Source: Strigamia acuminata
Taxonomy: Eukaryota > Arthropoda > Chilopoda > Geophilomorpha > Linotaeniidae
Direction: 5' to 3'
Assembly: GCA_949358305.1 (NCBI GenBank)
Contig: OX442315.1
Coordinates: 12,612,427-12,676,426 of the forward strand
DNA length: 64,000 nucleotides
Shown here: positions 49,091 to 58,255 of the stretch, piece after piece
Position numbering within the stretch: position 1 is the stretch's first letter
Layout: each line of letters begins with the position of its first letter
Notes under the pieces: model-generated
Database searches by the model: none
Told to the model about the DNA's origin: nothing
The model's input: the letters and a program-made list of their open reading frames with translations, nothing else
Program-made: the position numbers and the translations under genes

Positions 49091-51003
49091 AAAAATTAAA
49101 CAAAAATGTAACAAATACTTGTAAAATTTACAAACTACGAAGATAAACAATAGTTTTTGTATGCAGAAATAAAAATAAAAAGACTTTCGCATATCACCAT
49201 TCATAAAATCTATTTTCAAACCTAAATCAAGCCTAAATCATAAAATAAATCTAAAATTTCCATTCAATATCAAACTAGTTTTATTAATATATAAGCTTAT
49301 AACAATAACTTAACGACGTAACTTTGATGATCATCCCACAACTACCGTAAACACTTATTAAGCAAATTTTACACCATCAATCTCATCTCTGACAAAATCT
49401 AAATACAAAAGTGCAGAAATAAATCTTCTTTTAACAGTATTTTTTTATTTAAAAAAAAAATCCCAAAGAAACTTTCCTTGAATAGACTTCCCAAATACTG
49501 CGTAACTCATGAAAGATGGTGCTAACATCGACTTCTCCTTATTCCCTCAACGCATTAAAACCTGTTTGTGGATAAATGCAAATAAAAAGGGAAAAGAAGA
49601 AGCGAAAAAAGGAAAAAAAAGATACGGGCGTTGTAGTCGAGTTGAAGACGTGGATCGCAGTCCTAAAAACGAGACCCGTTCACTTTGAAGATTCGCTTGG
49701 AAACAGGTAATGTCGGAGCTTGCAAACTCAATTTCCGGTGGGATAATAGAGTGGCCACAAGTGACCAATGCATTTGAGAAACATCCCTACAAACACTTGG
49801 TTTAAGATGAAGAAAACCGAGAAGACAAGATAAGAAAAGCGCTGATGCCTAACTCCGCGCGTTTAACACCTCCTTTTATTGCGCTGCATTGTTTCATTTG
49901 TTACGGCATTCTTTACGAGTCAAATCCAACGAAAACCAAACGATTCGAAACCCATTTTCGATCGAATAAACAAACACAAACAAAAACAAACAACAAAAAT
50001 ATTTATTATCAGATTTTCAAAATCGCGCACAAAATCGTCATTTTCAAAAATAATTCCAACGATTTAAATCGGTCCAGAAATGTCCACATTTGTACGTCAA
50101 TTCCACCATTTAAAAACATCAAAATGTACAAAACTTACATCTATTTTTTACATTTACTCGAGTTTATACCAAAATAAATATCGAATCAATTAATGCTAGA
50201 ACGTAAAACCTTAAAATGGCGAAAGAGAAAGAGAGAGAGAAAAAATAAAAGTAAATGGGTGCCGACAAGATTAGTTTATGGCAGCGAAAAATGAATGACT
50301 CGTCTTATCTCAATGCGCCAGCTGAGGACCCCTTACCTGAATGAGTCTTAGAGACGCCTGTCATAACAACATCAAAAACTGATATACCATATATTATTAC
50401 ATATATAATCTATTATTTTTGAATGATAAATAAATTAATAACTCCGCATTTCAAGTCGAAAACAGTGGGAAATATTAAGTCTCCACATTAAACGAAGCAT
50501 TTAACGAAGAATTTGCCGGACCGAGCTTTTTCTTTATAAAAAGTTGGTTATTGTAACCTTATGGTGTTATGACCTTACGAGGTTACAACAATTATAACCT
50601 TGTGTTCATAAACTAGTAATTTTGATCACGTGATGAAAACATTGATTCCAAGAGTGTTTTAGTGTTATTTGATGAAATCTTTATATAAATTGGTGTAATA
50701 TAGTTAATAAAATTGTCTTTTTGAGTTATTTAAGCAGATAAACAATTTAATTGACGAAAAATGGGTAGAAATTCGACTCAAATCGTCGATTTTTGGCTTA
50801 AAAAACTAAATAATTGTTGGATATTCTTTTATTGTAATTCGAAATCAATTATTGTGTAGAATATTTTTGTTAATAAAAATTGGCACGTTTTTTCAAAAGG
50901 TAAAAATCTTTCTGAGAAAATCATGTTTTCAGTACAGAAGAGGTAAAGGCAGATGAGAAGGCGAGTATCAACTGACATGGGCACATATAGGAAGAAGCGT
51001 TTG

Positions 51004-51016
51004 GTTGCTTAGCAAC
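51004..51016. promoter_or_regulatory. RFX-type X-box
   Basis: GTTGCTTAGCAAC, a palindromic X-box with a 1-nt spacer. Confidence 0.45.
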
Positions 51017-52248
51017 TGGCAAAGAATCTTGTTGTCCACAGCATTAAAAGAGAGGATTAATGAAATGCAGGTATTTATTTATCTGCAGGTAGGAAATTGT
51101 TTTATGCAATTGGAACCGACACAAACACATTTTATTAACATCTAGTTCTAGTTCTATGGTCGTACGAACTGGTTTTTCATGCTAGGATTCGTATTAGGAG
51201 TGTGAATGGCCGCTTTGTGCAACGAAAAACTACGATGTCAAATTTTAATTATGTGTGTATTTGTTTCTAGATTTCATTGTATTTTTTTTTATTATAAATA
51301 AATGTTTGTTGATGGGGTGGATAAGGTTAGGCTTAAATTGTGTTTGCTGTGGGTAAGTGTTTTGAAGTCTTAATATGTATTTTTAATTTAAGGAAGTGAA
51401 GATTAAATGTACTTGAGACGTGAATCTTGAAATAGAAACTGATTAAGAGCCTTAAATGTAGAAACTAAGCTGATTTTGTATATAAACCCATCGAAATAGG
51501 CCTATTCATTTATTTTTCAGTGTGTGTGTGTGAAGTGATGTGGCGCCATCAAGTGTTGATTTTGGTACTTAAAATTGCTTCTACAGTTATTTTAGATTTC
51601 AGCTTGATCATTGAAATAAAAATTAAAAGCAGGCAACTTCAACAAATTTTCAGAATGATAAAACAATACAAATTAAAAGAAAAATTATAATAATTTAATT
51701 TTACCAACAGAATTCTACATAAATGCAATAATCTATCGCCAGATGACACTATCAAACAAGCCTGCCTGTAAGCAAAAATATTCTCACTAGGTGGAGTGTT
51801 TAGTTCTGCGTTAAATATAGGGTTAAAAATAAACTATCGATAACCAGCTGGTCCCTATTTTCTGTCCTCCTTTCACAGCAGTTACAATTATTAGGCCTAT
51901 ACAATATTATAGAAATATTTTACGTGCCTTTTGTTTAGGCAACCGCCCTCCAATAGCTATGCCTTACTGTGTCTATAGCCAGATTCACTGAGGCTGAGTA
52001 TGATTTACAAATAAAATACAAGAATCAAAAGATTTGCTGATTTATAGTGTGATTGACAGATTTGAAACATGATTTTTAGAATTTCAGCAAATTTTGTGGA
52101 TTTGCAGTTGATTGTTTGGATTTTGAGCTGATAACTTAGATTTAGAGCTGATTTTCTGAATTTGTAGATTTGTAAATCACAAAAACAAAGAATAAATACC
52201 AGTACTCAACTAGTTGATTTATATTATCACATTTTGCATCTAAAGACA

Positions 52249-52394
52249 GATCTTTTAAATCTTGACACAAATCTTTTAAATCTTGACACAAATCTTTTAA
52301 ATCTTGACACAAATCTGTTAAATCTTAACACAACTCTATTAGATCTTGACACAAATCTGTTAGATCTTGACATAAATCTGTTAGATCTTGAAAC
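52249..52394. repeat. 21-bp minisatellite, seven copies
   Basis: Seven copies of TCTTTTAAATCTTGACACAA-type units. Because 21 is a multiple of three, both strands stay open (LNLDTNL.. and SRSNRFV..); these frames are not genes. Confidence 0.92.
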
Positions 52395-53392
52395 ATTTTT
52401 TAAATCTAAAGACAAAATTTTAAAAATCCATTGTTAATCTCAATCAAAACCTTACAATTACATGAGTTCAATCATACCGCTGTTGTCTTCTATTCTATTC
52501 ATACACTTAGCAAGGCCATTTCTTTGATTTAATACAACAATAACAGAAAGAACAGCAGTTTATCCACCCACTCGCTCCCACCTACACCTATTTAGTACAC
52601 GATGTTTGCACTAATATTCAGCCAAACACAAATGTCAATACAAATCCACATAAAACTAACATTAAAACTATCCTCGAAAATCAACGCAAGAGTTGTTTTT
52701 AAGTGGTTTTGTCGAGTTTTTGTGTTTAAACCAAATTCAAAATAGCTGCCCCACATTGCGTCGAAATTCCAATTGTCATAATGCTTGCAGGTGAAGCATA
52801 CTTCTTTGCTTTCAATACAAAATTGGTTCGTCATTAGTTGATTTTGGGTTAAAAAGATCCAAATACAAATTTACTTCAAACTTTTCATAGTTAGGCGTAT
52901 TGTTGTCTTTTGTTTCCGCTGTCTATAGAAACACCAAACACTACATGAACAGAAACGTTGACTGCATCTTCTGACTTATGGAATGCAGCTGCGAATATAG
53001 TATAGAAATTTCAAAGATCGTTGACCTTGGGGGAAAAAAAACTCAAATTATTTCGATCTAATCAAACGCTTCAATCAAGTACATAAGTTTGCAACATGCA
53101 CATGACGCACCTTTTGTGTTTTCTATCTGATCACCCATATTTTTAACTATCAAATTACATGAGTTGACCATAGACTTATTTACTGTAGGTAATATGATAA
53201 GCAGTCACACTGAATGACAGCTTTTATTTAGTGTAATCACAAATAAATTGATAACAAATTTAATATCATAATTAAATGTCAACATTTTAATTTGATCAAA
53301 GCATTTACAATTTACACAAACTGACAAGCAAAAAATATAATTCTTTTGTAAAAATTTTCTTTATAGTTTCTTCAATTAACCTTTACATTTAT

Positions 53393-53656
53393 TTAAATGC
53401 AACCAGAATTTATTGCAAAGTCACAGACAGATATTTTTGCATTAAAATGATAGCTATCAGGACAATTCTTTGAAATTGCAATATCATCAATCAAAGGATC
53501 ATCACAAACTGCAAGGTGAGGATAAAAATGAAAACCAGTAGGACATTTCTTCATGACGGTTTGCCAGTTCTTTGCAATTGACTTCACCACATTATTGTAG
53601 AAGAACCATTCTAGCCGATCTTCCCAATTACACTTATAAGAGTGGATGAATGCCAT
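53393..53656 (-). CDS. Chitin-binding type-2 (CBM14/peritrophin-A) fragment
   Basis: An 87-codon minus-strand frame ends in two segments with the CBM14 signature: CPTGFHFYPHLAVCDDP and CPDSYHFNAKISVCDF, followed by a final NSGC. The family normally has six cysteines per 60-residue domain (peritrophic matrix and cuticle proteins, secreted). Here the first half-domain lacks its usual Cys spacing, and there is no signal peptide. A stop lies just before the first Met. It is therefore either the last exon of a gene whose earlier exons lie to the right and are displaced by the retrotransposon, or a decayed fragment. Confidence 0.5.
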   Translation of the reverse strand: MAFIHSYKCNWEDRLEWFFYNNVVKSIAKNWQTVMKKCPTGFHFYPHLAVCDDPLIDDIAISKNCPDSYHFNAKISVCDFAINSGCI

Positions 53657-54182
53657 CCAGTCTTAGTGTTGTCCAGAGACGGCCAGACACACAACACGTG
53701 TATATAAAATGATGTTAGATTTGAAAAGATGTTGGATTTATTGACACACAAAGCAATTAGTATTAGGTTAAAGTAAACTAGCGTTTATCATTTCAAATAC
53801 CGGTACATCGATTTAAATACAGTAATGCACTAATGGATATGCAATATCCATTAAAATAATACGTTCATGTTGGACGTGAACATAGCCATTACCTTTAAAT
53901 AAATTAATCCTATCTCAACAATGTAGCAAACAACTAAATTTCAATTGTACCAACATTTGGCAAAGTCTTATATTGTTTCACTTATACAATACACCAACAT
54001 TTTGGAAATGTTTTGGAATCAGATTGAACTTAATCTGCAAATCTAAACAGCTGAGTTATAATATAATACAGCATGGTATATTATAGTGGAACTGAGTATT
54101 CGATTCCCCAGAATTAATAATGCAAACTTTACCAGCTAACCTATCATTTCTTTCGTCTTCCACACCCTTCACAAATTCTACT
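53657..54182. other. AT-rich flank of the retrotransposon
   Basis: Between the CBM14 fragment and the LTR start. Apart from a near-palindromic AATGGATATGCAATATCCATT at about 53831 I see nothing identifiable. Confidence 0.4.
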
Positions 54183-55002
54183 TGTGGTGACCCAGTTGGA
54201 TAAGTGTCCCCCCAGGGCGGATGCTTGTCCTCTGAGTCACTGTGATTGAAGAGTCGTTCCCCCCCGAGTTGGCTCCACCTCCCCATGGCAGGTGTGTGCC
54301 CCGAGGGGGAGGAAGCGGCTGATGGTCAGCCCCCATTGGTTGATCGCCGGCCCTTCACCCCACTGCATAAAAGGCTGTGTTTCCCGCCTAAAGTCAGAAC
54401 TTACACAAACGACACCAAGAACACAGCAACTACCTCACCGTCAGGCCAACTTCAACTACAAGTTAGGATTGATCGAGGATCGCTGAGTAAAGTGCAAACT
54501 GTAACTCTCACGAAGTCACTTGCGAGCTATTCCTGCGAAAGCACGAGAATAGCCCTTGTGAAATCACCCAGAATAATCGCCCAGACGATTATTCGCCGAA
54601 GTAAGTGTCCGAGTGCTTTGTAGGGAACCCCAAAGTTCCTAGACGAGGCCTCTGCGACGCTAAACAAACCCTAGACAACAGGCACGGATAGAAGACTCGA
54701 AAGAGCATTCCACCGCGTCCGTGAAGACGAATCCGTGACGAATTAACGACAACTCGAGACGCCGCCTTTGTTCCGCCGACCACGCGGAATCGACGACGCC
54801 ATCTTGAGAAATCCTTTGTTCGACGCTGACCACGTCGACTCTAGAATTATTACTGAGTGTATTTTAAAGGCATAAAGCCTGGTGAATAAATTACCTGTTT
54901 ATTTACATACATTTGGTATTCATTTGGGTATTTACATAATTGATCACAGGTAAAGTATTACACGTTAGCGCTATTTAAACCTATACCAAGTAGGACGCGA
55001 CA
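54183..55002 (+). repeat. 5' long terminal repeat (about 820 bp)
   Basis: Limits are inferred: it begins TGTGGTGACCC and ends GGACGCGACA, just before the primer binding site. It contains a TATA-like box (54366) and AATAAA (54885-54890). Without the second LTR the left boundary remains provisional. Several short open frames inside are by-products. Confidence 0.65.
54366..54373 (+). promoter_or_regulatory. LTR TATA-like box
   Basis: CATAAAAG, about 25 bp downstream of an inverted CCAAT box (CCCCATTGGTTG), as in a retroelement U3 promoter. The poly(A) signal follows about 515 bp later. Confidence 0.55.
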
Positions 55003-55004
55003 CG

Positions 55005-55022
55005 TGGGGGTCTGTCCGGGAT
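55005..55022 (+). promoter_or_regulatory. Primer binding site
   Basis: TGGGGGTCTGTCCGGGAT begins with the TGG expected for pairing to a tRNA 3' CCA and lies two bases after the LTR end. It is close to the tRNA-Pro type site of some retroviruses (two differences), so a tRNA-Pro-like primer is suggested but unproven. Confidence 0.6.
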
Positions 55023-55096
55023 TTAGAAATAAATCTCAAATCTGAACTTGTGATCTCTCAATAAGATAACCCAAATCGTAGAATTACCGAAAGAAA

Positions 55097-58000
55097 ATGT
55101 CAGACAAAGACGAGCAATCCACGTCTGAAACCGAGCAGAGAATGCCCGAGAAGGGAAAAAGGACCTCCGACTACCACCTGAGATCGGATGGTCCCGTCCC
55201 TGAAATGTCCGCAAAGGCGAAAGCCCGAGCGAATAAAAGGAGAGCGAAGGCGCAGAAAGAGGAGCAAGCTGCATCGCTCGCGGCCCTAGACGGGCCAGAG
55301 CGAGAGCGGGTTCCCTTGAATATGCAACCCTTCGAGGATACCGATCCGGAAGCCATAGAAAATCGAGAAGAAATTCGCGACGTATCGCCAGGACGAGTAT
55401 CGATATTGATGACCGAGGAGACGAATGAAGCTCCGAAAATAACGGTCACGGTCGGCACGAACCCATCGCCACCCACGGCTCAGACGTCCGTGGAGCAAAC
55501 CCCACGAAAAAACGACGGCGGGACCCCGATAACCCCCCGAGTTACGGCGAGTCCTGCGGTTGTTTCCTTCGAGGTATCTCACCTAATTCGGTTGACACGG
55601 CAAGCTGCCCAACTGAAAGCGATGATAGACATTCCAGTAGGAACGTCAGTCTGGGAATCGATTACTCTACTCACTGACGCTATCTGCGCGGCACAAGCCC
55701 CGACGCCGGTCGCAAGACCAGCAGCGGAGACGCCCATGCCCCAGGTAACGCCCAGTGACACCGGAGGTTTCGCGCCAGACCCCAACCGGGCACTTCACCA
55801 ATCCAGAGAGAAGGCCCGCGAAGAAGCCAGACAAGAAGCGACTAATCGCCAACGAAGACTGAGCGCAGAGCGGCGAGAACTCTGGAAGGAAGAGGAAGAA
55901 AGGGAGCAACGCGAAAGAAGAACCACCGAGAGAACAGAAAAACTGGTCCAAAAAATGAGGGAGGAACGAGAAGCTAAAATTCGAAAAGAATGGAACGCCA
56001 CGGTGGAAGGGCGACATCGAGAAGCTCAAGAGTACGAGGACCAATTTCAAGCGCTCGTAGCTCAAAGAAAAGCAGAAAAGCTACAAATGCTGCGAGAAGA
56101 AGCCATTTTACAACACCAAAAATGGGAAGAACAACATCGCGAGAGGTTGAGAGAAGAGGAAGCCAGAAAAGAAAAGGAACAGTTCCTGAAAGAGAAAGAG
56201 GAATGGGACCGAGTCAGATGGACCGAAGAGTACAAAGCAAAGAAACAAGCCATAATAGATGAGCAAAAAAGATGGGAAGCCGAAAACTGGGAGAAAGAAA
56301 CAGAAAAGTTCCAAAAAGAGTACGAACAAGGTGTCTCGGGCAGGAAGAAAAGGGAAGAAAACCCGAAACGGAAGTCAGAACCCCCAAGCGGCTCTGATAC
56401 CGACACAGGAGAAGATGCAGCAAAGCCGGCAAAAACGGCAAAAAGGGGGAAATCTCAAAAGAGAGACGGATCGGTCCCAAAAACAAAGGACCGTCACCCC
56501 TCAAAAAGATCCGAGACGGGAGCAGCCATCGACGCGTTACTCGAAAAGAAAAACGCAAATAAAAATCGGGAACGCCCCGAGAGCGAGGAAAACAGATGGC
56601 ATTCTTTTTGCGAGAACAACGACGGAGGGGAGCCGCCGCCATCCGAAGGCTCGAAACAGAAGAAGGCTGGCGGAGAGACCCCACCGAGAGGGCCGAGGTT
56701 TCACCCCCAAGGAGATCCCTCCGAGCCCTCCGATTCGTCGGACGACGACCATCCGAGTCGACCGTCTACAGGAAGGAGTCAAGAAGGCAGCGATGGGCAC
56801 CGGTCGAACCGGCCGAATGCTTCAGACCGCTCTTCCCGGAGCTCCAACCCTCGTTCAGAGGAAGGGAACTTTCAGGACTCATCTGGCCGACATTACACGA
56901 TGTCTGAGCTAGGCCGAGCCCTGCTGAACTCTTTCAGAAGAGAAGGAATCGATCTAGGCCATCCAGGCGACGAACATAATCGCGCTGGAGAGAGGGTTAA
57001 GCGCAAATATGGCGTACGAAACGAACCAAGCAGTGAAGCCACGGGTAACATCCGCTGGCAACACTATATTCAAACGCGATTTGACGGTTCGTGGAAGGCC
57101 GGAGACCGCTTCCTGGACGAAGTAATGCGTATCAAGAAAGCGACAAAAGCCACCGTCGCCGACATGCTAACCCACGGGCTAGTGGAGCTAACTACGGGGT
57201 CAGCTCGAGAATGGTACCAGGGACTGAAAAACCCAACCTGGGACGATTTTCTCGTCCGTTTCGATCTCCGATACGGCGAGACTCCAGACGAGATCAGTAA
57301 CAAATTACGGGGTCTACGACAAGCCCCAGGAGAAACATTAGCCGACTACGACGCCCGAGCGAAACTCCTGTTTGCAAGAGCGCCGTACGAAATAAACCCC
57401 GCTGGTTTTACGATGATCTTTTACGGAGGATTATCGGCCCACTCGCAAAGAATTCTGCTAGACATGCGTGCACCCCGCACTGGCGATTACCAAGATGTCA
57501 GTAACTATCTTCTAACAAACACGTTAGAAATAGAACAGCGGTATTACGCCACTCTGCCCCCGGAAGAAGCTGACGCGCACGAGAAGCGGTTGCAGACGAG
57601 CGCCGAACGCCACAAGACCTCAGAAAAATTAATGAGGCCAAGTGAATATTTGAGCGGCATAATGAGTCTCACCGAAGCATCCTTCGGACGAATGCTGACG
57701 CCTAAAGCAGGCAGTATTCTTCCAGCCAACCCGATAGCTGCCCCAAAGAAAGCACCGGCAGCGACGGCGATGCAGGTGACCTCGACGGACTCCACCCAGA
57801 TGGAGAAAGTCGAAGAGACAACACCTCTCGCCACGGCTAAAGAAGAGGAGCCAGCATCGAGCGACGAGGAAGCCCTAAATGAGCACCTCGAAAACTTATC
57901 GACGGGATGCGACGATCAAGGTCCCTATTTGCACCATGCACACCGGGCCTTGGCAATCACACAATTCAGAGCACACCTGCAAGCAACAAAAGCGAGAGGA

Positions 58001-58237
58001 GCATTGGGAGGAAAAAGACGATTCCCGACGCCCTTCGTCCCGAAAAAACCGGGATTCACTCCCACAGGGGATAAAAGTAACATCAAATGTTACAGCTGTG
58101 GAGAATACGGCCACTACTCAGATAAATGTGAGAAAACCGTCAAAGAAAAGGACATCATGCAAACCATGATGAAAATGATGATGGAGTTAAGAACTGATCT
58201 GGCAAAAAACTTCCAAGCGCAGGCGTCGCCGAAATAA
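55097..58237 (+). CDS. gag: Gag polyprotein of the Ty3/gypsy element (1046 aa)
   Basis: The frame is intact from ATG 55097 to TAA 58237. The N-terminal third is low-complexity and charged. Residues about 236-411 form a long Glu/Arg/Lys-rich coiled coil, and residues about 430-600 are a basic/acidic disordered stretch. The capsid-type retrotransposon gag domain lies at about 653-818 (WQHYIQTRFDG, then GSAREWYQGL, then LRQAPGETLADYDARA). A CCHC zinc knuckle CYSCGEYGHYSDKC lies at residues 998-1011 and would bind RNA. It packages element RNA in cytoplasmic particles. At over 1000 residues it is much longer than usual Ty3 Gag, mainly through the coiled-coil extension. The -1 frameshift site is 10 codons before its stop. 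Confidence 0.92.
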   Translation: MSDKDEQSTSETEQRMPEKGKRTSDYHLRSDGPVPEMSAKAKARANKRRAKAQKEEQAASLAALDGPERERVPLNMQPFEDTDPEAIENREEIRDVSPGRVSILMTEETNEAPKITVTVGTNPSPPTAQTSVEQTPRKNDGGTPITPRVTASPAVVSFEVSHLIRLTRQAAQLKAMIDIPVGTSVWESITLLTDAICAAQAPTPVARPAAETPMPQVTPSDTGGFAPDPNRALHQSREKAREEARQEATNRQRRLSAERRELWKEEEEREQRERRTTERTEKLVQKMREEREAKIRKEWNATVEGRHREAQEYEDQFQALVAQRKAEKLQMLREEAILQHQKWEEQHRERLREEEARKEKEQFLKEKEEWDRVRWTEEYKAKKQAIIDEQKRWEAENWEKETEKFQKEYEQGVSGRKKREENPKRKSEPPSGSDTDTGEDAAKPAKTAKRGKSQKRDGSVPKTKDRHPSKRSETGAAIDALLEKKNANKNRERPESEENRWHSFCENNDGGEPPPSEGSKQKKAGGETPPRGPRFHPQGDPSEPSDSSDDDHPSRPSTGRSQEGSDGHRSNRPNASDRSSRSSNPRSEEGNFQDSSGRHYTMSELGRALLNSFRREGIDLGHPGDEHNRAGERVKRKYGVRNEPSSEATGNIRWQHYIQTRFDGSWKAGDRFLDEVMRIKKATKATVADMLTHGLVELTTGSAREWYQGLKNPTWDDFLVRFDLRYGETPDEISNKLRGLRQAPGETLADYDARAKLLFARAPYEINPAGFTMIFYGGLSAHSQRILLDMRAPRTGDYQDVSNYLLTNTLEIEQRYYATLPPEEADAHEKRLQTSAERHKTSEKLMRPSEYLSGIMSLTEASFGRMLTPKAGSILPANPIAAPKKAPAATAMQVTSTDSTQMEKVEETTPLATAKEEEPASSDEEALNEHLENLSTGCDDQGPYLHHAHRALAITQFRAHLQATKARGALGGKRRFPTPFVPKKPGFTPTGDKSNIKCYSCGEYGHYSDKCEKTVKEKDIMQTMMKMMMELRTDLAKNFQAQASPK

Positions 58238-58255
58238 ATTCAGCTTCGTCTGCGC
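58204..58255 (+). promoter_or_regulatory. -1 ribosomal frameshift signal between gag and pol
   Basis: In the gag frame the codons gcA AAA AAC give the canonical slippery heptamer A-AAA-AAC at 58204-58210. After a 6-nt spacer, GCGCAG (58217-58222) can pair with CTGCGC (58250-58255), enclosing a small GGCG-T-CGCC hairpin. Slipping back one base leads directly into the open pol frame, whose upstream stop (TGA at 58195-58197) lies just before the site. Confidence 0.85.

Larger units (their letters stand above)
46425..53392. other. Gene-poor region with islands at 46.9-47.3, 47.7-48.1, 49.5-49.9 and 50.9-51.8 kb
   Basis: Beyond mapped repeats, the island at 46900-47260 has two inverted CCAAT boxes, a near X-box (GTTGCCATGGACAA) and a 9-bp-stem hairpin. 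A 10-codon ATG-to-donor segment occurs on the minus strand at 50367-50340 (MTGVSKTHS). CTCF-like words occur at 51541-51555 and 51785-51797. AT-rich sequence fills the rest. No complete gene is supported. Confidence 0.4.

Noticed and set aside
52227-52437. Leu/Asn- and Arg/Ser-rich short frames
   Set aside because: Products of a 21-bp tandem repeat.
54246-54783. Open frames within the LTR
   Set aside because: Non-coding LTR sequence in both directions; no element of this type encodes a protein there.
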